Positions 15,623 through 24,552 of a stretch of 40,935 nucleotides of DNA are shown in pieces. Position numbers and translations under genes: made by a program. The stretch lies in the NCBI GenBank assembly GCA_963603285.1, contig CAVCMG010000025.1, forward strand, positions 1-40,935. The letters run 5' to 3'. Each line of letters opens with the position of its first letter. Within the stretch, counting starts at the first letter, position 1. Under the pieces are notes generated by a model. It made no database searches. It was not told the DNA's origin and worked only from the letters and a program-made list of their open reading frames with translations. Source of the stretch: UBA11957 sp963603285 (lineage in GTDB: Bacteria > Bacillota > Clostridia > Lachnospirales > Lachnospiraceae).

Positions 15623-17363
15623 CCGCACCTCCTTCCTCCATACATAATCTTTCGTACTCCGGTACCCGCTGCAAAAGCTCCTCATGGGTACCTGTCACCG
15701 TCTCGTTATCCTCTATCCAGACGATCTGGTCAAGCTGCGGAAACAGATACAAACGGTGTGAGATCAGCAGAATAATTCCATCCGCCATCTGCCCTTTCAG
15801 ATTGGCAAAAATCCGCCGTTCCGTATCCTTATCCAGAGCAGAAAAAGGATCGTCCAGAATCAGCACCGGCTTTTTATGGCACAGCGTTCTGGCCAGCGCC
15901 AGTCTCTTGGCCTGACCGCCGGACAGACGTACGCCTCCGTTTCCGACCAGCGTCCGGATACCTTCATCCATCTCCCCGACTTCTTCGTCCATGCAGACCA
16001 TTTTCAGGAAATCCTCTGCGTTTTTTGCTTCTCCCATGAGCACATTATGTTCGATACTGTCATTAAACAATTCCGGATCATGCCCCAGATAGCCGATGAT
16101 GTTCATTCTCTGCTTCGGATCCATCTGCTGTAAGTCCCGTCCATCGAAAAGAATCTGTCCCTCATAGGGATATTCACACAAAAATGCCTTGCCAAGCGTG
16201 GACTTTCCACAGGCCACCGGGCCGGTGATGCCTATGATCTGTCCCTTTCTAGCAGAAAAGGAAATATCGTTCAGGATCTTTTTACCATCCGGGTAGGCAA
16301 AGCTCAGATGCTGCACCTGCATCTGTTCCACGTTTTTCTCATCCTGCCCCTTTCCGGCTTCGACTGCCGTCTCTTCCTCCGGTTTCTGCAAAAGAGGCTT
16401 GATCCTTTTCCAGGAAACCTGTGCTTTATGCACGGCATTAAACAGCTTTGCCGCACTGGATGACTTTACCGAAAGCTTCATAAAGCATGCCAGAAATGTG
16501 GTAAAGCTGGCAATGCTCCATGTCCGCCAGCCGGTTCCCAGCACATTTTTCTGTCCAAAATACAGAATAAACAAAACACCCACCATGGAAATGATCCGGT
16601 ACAGTGGCGGCATGACCGAATTCCAGATATTTGCCTTTACCGCTGATTTTTCATAGGCTGTAAGGTTCTCCTCATAGGCCTGCCGACGTTCCTTTTCACA
16701 GCCAAACACACGATAGGTCATGGCATTTTCTGCCCTGTCCAGCGTTGCCGTGCTCAAAATTCCGGACTGCTTTTTGTAGGCTGCACCCGTTCTCTGGATC
16801 ATTTTTTTCATGTGCTGGGCCGTCATATAGGAAATGGGCGGAAAAAGCATGCAAAGCAATGCCAGACGGACATCATACCACAAAAGCATGCCCGCATAGG
16901 CCCCCAGTGCCACGCCCGTATCAAAGATCTCCGTGGTGAATTTGCGCATACCCTCCACACAGTCATCCACATCCAGAATGGCTTTGGTCATGATGTCACC
17001 CTCGCCCTCTTCCCGAAGGCTTGCGCGGCTCTTTCGCACCAGACTCGCATATAGGATTTCCTTCATCCTGCGATTTACATTGTTGGCAAAACGCCGCACA
17101 TAGAAGCGCTTGATATATCTGGTGATCTGCACAACGGCAATGGCGCTCACATAGCCCAGGACCAGCACCAGCATATCCGAAAACGCGCCCAGTCCTTTCA
17201 GGATATTCACCAGACAGCCCGTCATTTTTCCCTCAAACCAGGGGCCTGCCAGAAGTCCCAGATTATAGATCAGCCCGGATATGGTCACAAGCACCAGCAC
17301 CTTCCATTCCTTTTTGAAATAAGAAAGTACCCTGTCCGGCTGAAATGTCTGACTTTTCTTCAT
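15600..17363 (-). CDS. ABC exporter half-transporter (TMD-NBD) with noncatalytic Walker B
   Basis: 587 residues. Start at MKKSQTFQPDRV, set by AAGGATGG upstream; the longer frame would overlap lysR. Six transmembrane segments, then Walker A GPVACGKST, canonical signature LSGGQAKRLALAR, Walker B VLILDDPFSALD with Asp in place of the catalytic Glu, and switch His in LLISHRL. The degenerate Walker B here plus the degenerate signature of the partner (13967) build one inactive ATP site. The other site, with the partner's Glu and this protein's LSGGQ, is complete. That is the known asymmetry of heterodimeric type IV exporters such as TM287/288 and BmrCD. Confidence 0.9.
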   Translation of the reverse strand: MKKSQTFQPDRVLSYFKKEWKVLVLVTISGLIYNLGLLAGPWFEGKMTGCLVNILKGLGAFSDMLVLVLGYVSAIAVVQITRYIKRFYVRRFANNVNRRMKEILYASLVRKSRASLREEGEGDIMTKAILDVDDCVEGMRKFTTEIFDTGVALGAYAGMLLWYDVRLALLCMLFPPISYMTAQHMKKMIQRTGAAYKKQSGILSTATLDRAENAMTYRVFGCEKERRQAYEENLTAYEKSAVKANIWNSVMPPLYRIISMVGVLFILYFGQKNVLGTGWRTWSIASFTTFLACFMKLSVKSSSAAKLFNAVHKAQVSWKRIKPLLQKPEEETAVEAGKGQDEKNVEQMQVQHLSFAYPDGKKILNDISFSARKGQIIGITGPVACGKSTLGKAFLCEYPYEGQILFDGRDLQQMDPKQRMNIIGYLGHDPELFNDSIEHNVLMGEAKNAEDFLKMVCMDEEVGEMDEGIRTLVGNGGVRLSGGQAKRLALARTLCHKKPVLILDDPFSALDKDTERRIFANLKGQMADGIILLISHRLYLFPQLDQIVWIEDNETVTGTHEELLQRVPEYERLCMEEGGADDEAGRK

Positions 17364-17376
17364 CTTACACCATCCT

Positions 17377-18279
17377 TTATCCCAAATATCCGTCCGTATT
17401 ATTGCACACATCTTCCCTGAATGACAGATATTCCATAAATTTTTTCGTCGCAGGTGTCACCTGTTCCCGGTCTTTCAGCGCCAGACCGATCGGACGGTAA
17501 TATGGCTCCTGTAAAGAACGGATTTCCACCTGATACGGTATACGTCTGAGGATCATATCTGGCAAAATGCTGATACCGAGCCCCTTTTCCACCATGGCCA
17601 TGATGGCAAAATCCTCCCATGTCGTGAAACGGACATCCGGCTGCACATGATTGCGCTCCAACAGATCCGAAACCTCTGTTTTTCCACCATGCTCCAGCAG
17701 CATAAAGGGAAGGCCCTGGATATCTTCGATCGCAATCTTTTCTCTCGCCGCCAGAGGATGCCCCACTGGCAGTACCACCTTATATTCATCCTGCTTCAAC
17801 AGAAGCGTATCAAAATCCGGCAGGGTTGGCAGACGTAAAAAACCACAGTCCACCCGTCCTTCTTCGATCCATTGCTCCACCTCGCTGTAATCCCCCAACA
17901 GCATCTCATAGGCAATCCCCGGATAACCTTTTTGCAGCTCTGCAAAAATATTCGGCAGCCAGTGTATCGCCACACTCGAAAACGTTCCGATGCGGACAAT
18001 CCCTGTTTCCAGCCCCTTCATCTGGCCAATATGCCCTTCCAGCATATGATAATCATTGAGGATTTTTCTCACATATGGAAGGATCTGCGTCCCGTCAGAT
18101 GTCAGGCGTACGCCGCTTTTACTCCGCTCCAGCAGGATCATCCCCCATTCCTTTTCCAGATCAGCAACCATTTTGCTGACGGAGGACTGTGCATACTGCA
18201 ATTCCTGTGCCGCTTTGGTGAAGCTTCCTGTTTCCACTGTTTTTACAAAAGCAAGATATTTTACTACTGGATTTTCCAT
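17377..18279 (-). CDS. LysR family transcriptional regulator
   Basis: 300 residues with an N-terminal winged helix-turn-helix (FVKTVETGSFTKAAQELQYAQSSVSKMVADLE, residues 12-43, shown in part by SFTKAAQEL) and a substrate-binding effector domain from about 90. Full length. It lies 13 bp before the ABC exporter gene on the same strand and is divergent from the MATE gene at 18383. It probably controls both export systems from the shared 103-bp intergenic region. Effector unknown. Confidence 0.92.
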   Translation of the reverse strand: MENPVVKYLAFVKTVETGSFTKAAQELQYAQSSVSKMVADLEKEWGMILLERSKSGVRLTSDGTQILPYVRKILNDYHMLEGHIGQMKGLETGIVRIGTFSSVAIHWLPNIFAELQKGYPGIAYEMLLGDYSEVEQWIEEGRVDCGFLRLPTLPDFDTLLLKQDEYKVVLPVGHPLAAREKIAIEDIQGLPFMLLEHGGKTEVSDLLERNHVQPDVRFTTWEDFAIMAMVEKGLGISILPDMILRRIPYQVEIRSLQEPYYRPIGLALKDREQVTPATKKFMEYLSFREDVCNNTDGYLG

Positions 18280-18327
18280 TTTTGTATTCCATTCTTCGAT
18301 GTACTGTATCTATATCATTCGCTTTTT

Positions 18328-18358
18328 CTATTGTAAAACTTTCGATATACTATTGCAA
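18328..18358. promoter_or_regulatory. lysR/MATE intergenic region with direct repeats
   Basis: CTATTGTAA (18328-18336) and CTATTGCAA (18350-18358) are direct repeats 22 bp apart, two helical turns, on one DNA face. Between them lies TATACT (18346-18351), a -10 candidate for the MATE gene. The repeats are candidate sites for the LysR protein; this is inference from placement. Confidence 0.35.
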
Positions 18359-18382
18359 GAACCAAACAGGAGTGAAAAAGCT

Positions 18383-19726
18383 ATGAATTTCAGAAATGCC
18401 GAATTAGATATGTTGCATGGCCCGCTGGTCAGAAAGCTGTTGCTCTTTACGCTGCCAATTGCACTGAGCAGTATGATGCAGCAACTGTTTAATGCCGCCG
18501 ATACTGCCGTCGTCGGCTATTTTGACAATGCCGATGCACTTGCCGCTGTCGGAACAAATACGGAGATCATCGCCCTGATCGTCACCGTTTCCTCGGGTCT
18601 TTCGATCGGCGCCAACGTTCTGATTGCCAGCCTGATCGGGCGAAATAAAAAACAGCAGCTTCCTGTTGCCACACAGACGGCAATCTGCCTGTCTGTTCTT
18701 CTGGGCATTGCCGGACTGTTTTTCGGTCAGATGGTTGCCAGCCCTTTACTGTCGTTTATGCATACTCCCGCAGGCATTTTAGCAGACGCCAGACTGTACC
18801 TGCGCATCTATATGCTGGGCTATCCTTTTTTATTGCTGTATGATTTCAGTGCGGCCATCCTGCGGGCACATGGTGACAGCCAGTATCCCTTTTTTACACT
18901 GGTATGTTCCGGTATTGTGAATGTCGTACTCAACTTGATCTTTGTAATCTGTTTTCATATGAGCGTATCCGGTGTCGCCCTCGCCACGGATATTTCCACT
19001 ATGCTGTCAGCCCTCATGCTCCTGCATCGGCTGTCGCGGCAAAAGCTGTTTGCACTATACCTTCACAAAACAGCATTTTCTCTGACCTTTGCCGGGACTA
19101 TACTGAAAACAGGTATTCCCTCGGCTCTGCAGGGGGCTGTCTTCTGCTTTGCCAACCTCTTTGTACAGGCTTCTGTCAATACCTTTGGCGAAACAGCGAT
19201 CGCCGGAAGCACCATTGCGATGAATTTTGAATATTTTACCTATTACATCATCACAGCGTTCGGACAGACGACCACGACCTTTACCAGCCAGAATCATGCT
19301 GCCGGACAGTATGTGCGGTGTAAAAAGATCTTATGGTACTGTCTTGTGTGCTCCGTTGTCTGCAGCTCACTTCCCATCTTTACGATTGTATTGTTCCGTA
19401 CATTTTTTGCCGGACTGTTTACACCGGATGCAGCTGTAATCGAGAGTGCTTCGGTGCGCATCCTGTGCATTCTGCTTTTCGAACCGATCTGCAACCTGTA
19501 CGAAATCCCGGCCGGTGCTTTACGCGGAAGCGGCCACGCCCTGTATCCCGCCGTCAGCACCATGATCGGCACCTGTGCTTTCCGGATCGTATGGATCTGC
19601 ACCGTATTCAAAAGCACACCGACACTGGCTATGCTGTATCTTGCATTTCCGCTGTCTTGGATTGTTACCATTGCGCTTGTGAATATACGTTTTCTGTTTT
19701 CATCCCAGAAAGCAGCTATACACTAA
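18383..19726 (+). CDS. MATE family efflux transporter
   Basis: 447 residues, about twelve transmembrane segments. LLLFTLPIALSSMMQQLFNAADTAVVG is the family N-terminal pattern (P and the QQLFNAAD stretch), and GSTIAMNFEY and FGQTTTTFTSQNHAA mark the second half. CAGGAGTG 9 bases before this ATG fixes the start; an open frame extends back to 18056 but runs through the lysR gene on the other strand and has no ribosome binding site. Divergent from lysR, which suggests regulated drug or metabolite efflux. Confidence 0.9.
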   Translation: MNFRNAELDMLHGPLVRKLLLFTLPIALSSMMQQLFNAADTAVVGYFDNADALAAVGTNTEIIALIVTVSSGLSIGANVLIASLIGRNKKQQLPVATQTAICLSVLLGIAGLFFGQMVASPLLSFMHTPAGILADARLYLRIYMLGYPFLLLYDFSAAILRAHGDSQYPFFTLVCSGIVNVVLNLIFVICFHMSVSGVALATDISTMLSALMLLHRLSRQKLFALYLHKTAFSLTFAGTILKTGIPSALQGAVFCFANLFVQASVNTFGETAIAGSTIAMNFEYFTYYIITAFGQTTTTFTSQNHAAGQYVRCKKILWYCLVCSVVCSSLPIFTIVLFRTFFAGLFTPDAAVIESASVRILCILLFEPICNLYEIPAGALRGSGHALYPAVSTMIGTCAFRIVWICTVFKSTPTLAMLYLAFPLSWIVTIALVNIRFLFSSQKAAIH

Positions 19727-19794
19727 AGACGGTTCACTTGTCACGCTCTGCGTGATTTTACCCCAAAAGCGTGATGACTGAACCGTCTTTGTTA
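19725..19794 (+). terminator. long terminator hairpin after the second MATE gene
   Basis: AAAGACGGTTCA (19725-19736, overlapping the stop codon) pairs perfectly with TGAACCGTCTTT (19779-19790). Inside, TCACGC (19741-19746) can pair with either GCGTGA at 19750 or GCGTGA at 19769, giving two alternative inner folds. Confidence 0.75.
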
Positions 19795-19801
19795 AACGAA
19801 G

Positions 19802-19939
19802 TTATCGCTTTTTATAAAGAAGTAATTCCGGATCCTCACCCTTTTTCTCATATGTACACACCAGAATAAAATCCATATCTGCCAGAATCCCGAAGCACCG
19901 TTCACCACTAAAGACAGATTCCAGCTGACTCCTGCGTTT
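19802..19939 (-). pseudogene. orphan C-terminal gene fragment
   Basis: 45 codons on the minus strand after a TGA at 19940-19942, with no start codon and no ribosome binding site. It reads as a protein end: SQLESVFSGERCFGILADMD and then ILVCTYEKKGEDPELLLYKKR before TAA. Codon use looks real but I do not recognise the family. It is part of a decayed stretch extending to about 20727. Confidence 0.45.
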
Positions 19940-20395
19940 TCAGCGGATTATGTTAAAACTCATTGCGCATCCAGTCATATGCGATTCGCTCTGATCCATC
20001 CCGCACATATATATATTTCCACATTCTTTGAAACCATACTTTATAATTGCTGACTGCATGGGCAGATTGTCCCTGTGTGTATCTATCCTCACATAGTCTG
20101 TCTGTGCAGTGCAAAAATCAAAACATGCTCTGGCAATACCTTTGGCTTTTCCATTCGATGCCAGTCTGTGTATGGTTCCGTACGGTCTGCTGGCATTCCA
20201 GTTTCCGTTTCTGATCTGCTGATATGTCGGTTCTTCGCCTATAATAAACGAAAATGTACCGACAATTATATCCCCGTCAACCAGCACATAATTATTTCCA
20301 TGCAGAATATCTGCCTCCAACACATATACCACATCCAAGATACACAGACAAGCCACTGTATTCCATATATCTCTGGCTTCTACTCGCCATTCCAT
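19940..20395 (-). pseudogene. GNAT N-acetyltransferase, frameshifted
   Basis: The acetyl-CoA fold is clear in the middle: VGTFSFIIGEEPTYQQI, RPYGTIHRLASNGKAKGIARA and RIDTHRDNLPMQ, as in uncharacterised GNATs of Lachnospiraceae. The end is wrong. After ECGNIYM the frame drifts to a stop at 19940. Taking one AT unit out of the (AT)5 run at 20007-20016 restores the family ending IYVRDGSERIAYDWMRNEF with TAA at 19953. The first 30 residues also do not fit the family, so the 5' end is probably damaged too. Confidence 0.72.
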
Positions 20396-20521
20396 TTATA
20401 AATTGCACACCGCATACAATTTATTAGGAAAGTATATTACATTTTTTTCACCCTTGATTGTAATAAAAAAGAGACATATGACGCGCTCATGATCAATATC
20501 TCTTCTCATTTTGTATACCTT

Positions 20522-20556
20522 AATTCGGTTACAACTGACTCGGTTACAACCGAATT
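20522..20556. repeat. short inverted and direct repeats
   Basis: AATTCGGTT (20522-20530) and AACCGAATT (20548-20556) are inverted copies. CGGTTACAAC occurs twice in direct orientation (from 20526 and 20541). The inverted repeat overlaps the end of the next gene fragment; it could be an operator or a remnant of a mobile element end. Confidence 0.4.
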
Positions 20557-20727
20557 AGTTTTGACATTTTTCCATAACCACAATCTTATTCGACAGACTG
20601 CGCACCACCGGAATCTTTCCCAGAACATGATAGACCGGCATAAGCACCTTCATGCCCTCCACAAGGCTGACATCGCTCTGCCAGGTAAATGCCGGGACAA
20701 GTTGCTGCAGCTGTCGGCCATTTTTCA
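20555..20727 (-). pseudogene. orphan C-terminal gene fragment
   Basis: About 55 codons, overlapping the end of the acetyltransferase gene in another frame. It includes AFTWQSDVSLVEGMKVLMPV and HVLGKIPVVRSLSNKIVVME before TAA. It reads as genuine protein but has no start codon with ribosome binding site. Family not recognised. Probably left by the same deletions that joined the neighbouring genes. Confidence 0.4.
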
Positions 20728-21351
20728 CGCCCCAGGTGAATCACATATCATCTGCCACGCTTCCTCGTCTATATCTTCCTTATGAAACAGTTTTCTTCTG
20801 TCGGCCTCTGTGATCTTTCGAAGCACCCGGCATGGATTTCCCGCTGCCAGTGACCAGTCCGGAATATCTTTTGTCACCACACTGCCTGCACCGATCACCA
20901 CATAATTTCCTATGTGCACGCCCGGGCAAATGACGCTGTTGCCACCGATCCATACGTTGTCTCCGATCGTTACTTCTTTTCCATATTCAAACATGGAATT
21001 GCGGGTATCCGGGTAAATGGGATGCCCGGCTGTATAAACAGCCACATTCGGAGCCATAAAGCAGTTGTCACCTATGCTGACCCTGGCCACATCTATGATC
21101 GTACAGTTATAATTCGCGAAAAAATTCTCGCCTACCGTAATATGGCAACCATAATCACAGTAAAATGGCGGATTGATCATACAGTCCTTCCCCGTTTTAC
21201 CCAACAACTCTTTTACCGTTTCCTCAACGCCTTCAAAATCTGCCCTGTCCATAAAATTCAGTTTTTGCAGCTTTTTTCTGCATTCACGCAGTTCCTCCAT
21301 AACAGCAGCATCTGTGATATAGGCCAGCTGGTTATCTCTTCTTTTTTTCAT
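20725..21351 (-). CDS. sugar O-acetyltransferase, maltose/galactoside type (LbH fold)
   Basis: 208 residues from the ATG at 21351. N-terminal Mac domain (about 10-60), then left-handed beta-helix hexapeptide repeats with INPPFYCDYGCHITVGENFF, NYNCTIID, the catalytic His region YTAGHPIYP, and IGDNVWIGG, VICPGVHIG and VVIGAGSVVTKDIP. It transfers acetyl from acetyl-CoA to a sugar hydroxyl. The ATG has no ribosome binding site. The codons just upstream (LPVLLVYFVLNLD) are the end of a MATE protein, so a deletion has replaced this gene's own start region with the MATE 3' end. Expression is doubtful or coupled to the MATE gene. Confidence 0.8.
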   Translation of the reverse strand: MKKRRDNQLAYITDAAVMEELRECRKKLQKLNFMDRADFEGVEETVKELLGKTGKDCMINPPFYCDYGCHITVGENFFANYNCTIIDVARVSIGDNCFMAPNVAVYTAGHPIYPDTRNSMFEYGKEVTIGDNVWIGGNSVICPGVHIGNYVVIGAGSVVTKDIPDWSLAAGNPCRVLRKITEADRRKLFHKEDIDEEAWQMICDSPGA

Positions 21352-21393
21352 ATCCAGATTCAATACAAAATATACCAGCAATACCGGCAGTTT

Positions 21394-22614
21394 TCATACA
21401 AATGCAGCTATACAGCCCAGCGGAACGGCAAAGCACCACATCGTAACTGCATCACATTTTAAGCCAAATTTGGTATCTCCTCCGGCAGGGAAAATACCAC
21501 CTATGGTCATGGAATTTATGGATTTCCCGATAACATAATAACTGCTCATGCACAGCATATATTTCAAATACCCCGTGGCCGTGCCTGTCAGAGTTGAAAC
21601 ATGCAGGATAACAGGCGTCAGAAGGAGGATCATCCCTCCTGTCAGGACACCGGAAACTACAGCGATTTTGCACAACATATTCCCGGTTTTTCTGGCTTCT
21701 TCCAGTTTTCCTTCGCCTAACAGATTTCCCACAATAATACTTCCGCCATAGCCAAAACCGGTGCAGATACAGATCAGAAGATTCTTGGTGATATTTGCTA
21801 TGGAATTGGCAGCCACCGCATCCGATCCCAGATGCCCCAGTATCACAGAATACATTGCAAACCCACCGCCCCAGACAATTTCATTGCCAAGCACCGGACA
21901 GACATGCTTCCAGAATTTTGAACTGATCGCCATGTTTCTGCCTTTTATGTCAACAAGGCTAATCCAAATCTTCTTTTCCCGACGTAGTATGTATATCGTA
22001 ATCCCCAGTCCGATGCCATTGGCAATCACCGTAGCCAGTGCCGCACCGGCAATCTCCATCCTCGGAAATCCCAAATACCCGTAAATAAAAACAGCATTTA
22101 ATATAATATTCATGCATACGACCACGATACTGACCATCGTACATTTTCCCACATGCCCGCAATTCTTCAATATACTCTGCAAAACCTGCAGACTTCCGGA
22201 CAACACATAGGAAATACCGATCAGCTTCAGATATTTGCTTCCACAGACGATCAGAATGCGGTCATTTGTAAATAACTGCATCAGCCTTTCCGGTACAAGC
22301 GCGGTTGCCAGCAGAAAAAGACAGGAAATCAGAAGTACATATTTCAGCACAAGACCTGCCGATGCACGGACTCCATCAAAATCCCTCTTTCCATAATATT
22401 GCGCAACAAACATATTTTCTCCGATCGTCAGTGCTGTCAGTATCAGGTTAAAAATAAATGTGATCTGTGATGCCAGCGAAACTGCCGACAGGGACGTTTG
22501 ATTCAAGCCTCCCAGCATAAAAGCATCACATGCACTGACAAGCGCGAGCATAAACTGCTGCGCTGCAATGGGCAAGGCAAGTTTCCATATTTTATTCCGG
22601 CATCCATTTTCCAT
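21394..22614 (-). CDS. MATE family efflux transporter with premature TGA
   Basis: 406 residues to the TGA. KLALPIAAQQFMLALVSACD is the family start, and GENMFVAQYYGKRDF and GYGGSIIVGNLLGEG are typical. The start at MENGCRNK is supported by GGAAAGGAAACAGAG; the longer frame lacks a site. After GCIAAFV a TGA stands where related proteins have Trp, and the next in-frame codons KLPVLLVYFVLNLD continue the last transmembrane segment before merging with the acetyltransferase frame. The last helix and tail are therefore lost unless the stop is read through. Divergent from the araC-type gene, its likely regulator. Confidence 0.8.
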   Translation of the reverse strand: MENGCRNKIWKLALPIAAQQFMLALVSACDAFMLGGLNQTSLSAVSLASQITFIFNLILTALTIGENMFVAQYYGKRDFDGVRASAGLVLKYVLLISCLFLLATALVPERLMQLFTNDRILIVCGSKYLKLIGISYVLSGSLQVLQSILKNCGHVGKCTMVSIVVVCMNIILNAVFIYGYLGFPRMEIAGAALATVIANGIGLGITIYILRREKKIWISLVDIKGRNMAISSKFWKHVCPVLGNEIVWGGGFAMYSVILGHLGSDAVAANSIANITKNLLICICTGFGYGGSIIVGNLLGEGKLEEARKTGNMLCKIAVVSGVLTGGMILLLTPVILHVSTLTGTATGYLKYMLCMSSYYVIGKSINSMTIGGIFPAGGDTKFGLKCDAVTMWCFAVPLGCIAAFV

Positions 22615-22727
22615 CAATCTCTGTTTCCTTTCCTGGCATAACACAAAAAATAAACGTTTTTTCTTGAATTTTATACCAGAATCCACCATAATAATATAAC
22701 AATCGTTCGCAAAAGGAAGTGAAACGG

Positions 22728-23609
22728 ATGAAAAGATACCCAGCTATTATTTTGAATAACGATGCCTCTGAAAATGTTGCATATAACGATCCTGATTTTC
22801 CCGCTTATATACAAAAAAGACAGCTCTCCGGCTATCCTGATTTTCGTGCCGTCAGCCACTGGCATGACGATCTCGAGTTTATTCTGATTTTACATGGACA
22901 GATGTCCTATGATGTCAACGGCCAGAAAATTTTGCTACAGGCCGGCGAAGGAATATTTGTAAACAGCCGCCGTTTTCATTATGGCTACTCAGATACAGCA
23001 GAGGAGTGCCTCTTTCTCTGTATACTGTTATCTCCTTCGCTGCTTTCTGTAAATTCGTATATCGCTGAAAACTCGCTACAGCCCCTGCTGCAAAATATGC
23101 AGTTTCCTTATCAGAAGCTGGCTCCGGCTATTCCGTGGCAAAATGCTGTTCTTCGGGATCTGGAAATGCTATATGAAAGTAACAGAGATGGGATACAGCC
23201 GTTTATGATTCTGGAAAAATTTGCCCACATATTCCGTCTGCTTACCGAACATATGAACGCATGTACGTCCTATGACAAAAACACAGCGGATATTCTGTCT
23301 CTGACAGCAATGATCGGTTATGTGCAGAAAAATTATGCAAATAAAATTCTGCTCAAAGATATTTCCACCGCCGGACATTGCTGCAAGACAAAATGTACCG
23401 CCCTTTTTCAGACATATGTGGGCACCTCCCCTGTCATTTATCTGAATCGGTATCGTCTGGAAAAAGCTGTTTTTCTGCTGCAGAGCACAGACATGGAGAT
23501 AACAGAGATCGCCTACAGCTGCGGATTCTCAAATACCAGTTATTTCTGTGAAATTTTCCGCAAATATTATCACACCACGCCGGGAAAATTTCGGAACAGC
23601 CGCCGATAA
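22728..23609 (+). CDS. AraC family transcriptional regulator
   Basis: 293 residues from the ATG at 22728, chosen over a GTG at 22719 because AAAGGA ends 10 bases before the ATG. The N-terminal cupin-type sensing domain has SHWHDDLEFILILHGQ and the EGIFVNSRRFH pattern. The C-terminal double helix-turn-helix (about 195-293) includes KDISTAGHCCKTKCTALFQT, YLNRYRLEKAVFLLQST and ITEIAYSCGFSNTSYFCEIF. Effector unknown. It is transcribed away from the MATE gene and probably controls it. Confidence 0.9.
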   Translation: MKRYPAIILNNDASENVAYNDPDFPAYIQKRQLSGYPDFRAVSHWHDDLEFILILHGQMSYDVNGQKILLQAGEGIFVNSRRFHYGYSDTAEECLFLCILLSPSLLSVNSYIAENSLQPLLQNMQFPYQKLAPAIPWQNAVLRDLEMLYESNRDGIQPFMILEKFAHIFRLLTEHMNACTSYDKNTADILSLTAMIGYVQKNYANKILLKDISTAGHCCKTKCTALFQTYVGTSPVIYLNRYRLEKAVFLLQSTDMEITEIAYSCGFSNTSYFCEIFRKYYHTTPGKFRNSRR

Positions 23610-23625
23610 GTGCTCTTCCAACCTG

Positions 23626-24552
23626 CTATGTCCACAGTCCAATCAGATACTTTGCAACTAAGCCGATTCCCGCACCAACGACGATACTCATACCTGCCCG
23701 TGCCACATACACCCGCAGCCGCTGTGCCCCTTCCTGATATTTGCTCCGCTGCATGGAAAGGACAATGCACGAAACATAGCCCGTCAGGGCGAGAAATCCC
23801 ATAAGAATGTCATAGTTCTGCCGTATCCGCTGTTCTCTCCACTGCATAACCTGATTTTCGTCCACACTGGTGGTTATGCCACGGCTGTTCATCTGCTCCT
23901 GGATCTGTAATAAAGAGTTCAGATTCGCCACCTTGATCCAGTACATACTGGCCCTTGCCGTAGTATCTGCCGGAGAAGTATCCTCTGTGGCATCGCCTGT
24001 TGTTCCCTGCTGCTGCAGATAAGCCTTTGCCGCGGGAATACTGATATACAGCGCCGGTGCGTCCGATGCATCTTCGACGACGCCACAGATTTTCACACTG
24101 CTGCTACCCATGATCAGAGAATGACCGACCAGTGAAGTCTGCTCATTGTCGCCTGTATCGTCCGCCCCCGTCAGCTCTGCTGATGCAACCCGGTTCATGA
24201 CCATAGAAAGTGTACCGCTGTCATCTGTATAATATGTCCCCTCAATCAGCGTTCCCGGGATCATCCCGGCATCTATACCCGTTACACTGTATTCCTTCTG
24301 CACATTCGCATTCTGCAATATGGCCTGAAGATCGTATACATAGGAACCGTTATACTGCCCGAACAGTGTCTCAGCTGTGCTGTTGTCCACAGAATCATCC
24401 AGCGTGCACATGATTTTTCCATAGGCCGCCACTTCTTTACTGACAGAAACGTACAGCTGTACCGCCGATATCCATACATAAACCGCCACGGCCAGAAAAA
24501 GCACCGCCGGCATCGCCACGCTTTTCCATGTCTTTATCCCATATCTGATCAT
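23626..24552 (-). CDS. MacB/FtsX-like membrane protein
   Basis: 308 residues. One N-terminal transmembrane segment (about 15-35), a large extracytoplasmic domain of about 200 residues, and two C-terminal segments (DILMGFLALTGYVSCIVLS and GMSIVVGAGIGLVAKYLIGL). That is the layout of MacB/FtsX-type permeases, but one C-terminal segment is lacking and sequence support is weak. The start codon overlaps the previous gene's stop (ATGA), showing translational coupling. It is the last gene of the operon running from 32462 and may link the Ig-like surface protein to a membrane machine. Function unknown. Confidence 0.65.
   Translation of the reverse strand: MIRYGIKTWKSVAMPAVLFLAVAVYVWISAVQLYVSVSKEVAAYGKIMCTLDDSVDNSTAETLFGQYNGSYVYDLQAILQNANVQKEYSVTGIDAGMIPGTLIEGTYYTDDSGTLSMVMNRVASAELTGADDTGDNEQTSLVGHSLIMGSSSVKICGVVEDASDAPALYISIPAAKAYLQQQGTTGDATEDTSPADTTARASMYWIKVANLNSLLQIQEQMNSRGITTSVDENQVMQWREQRIRQNYDILMGFLALTGYVSCIVLSMQRSKYQEGAQRLRVYVARAGMSIVVGAGIGLVAKYLIGLWT

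Noticed and set aside
18056..18382. N-terminal extension of the second MATE gene
   Set aside because: It would run through the lysR gene on the other strand; the ATG at 18383 has a good ribosome binding site and matches the family start.
20489..20785. 98-codon plus-strand ORF
   Set aside because: Antisense to the orphan fragment at 20555-20727; low-complexity His/Ser composition and no ribosome binding site.
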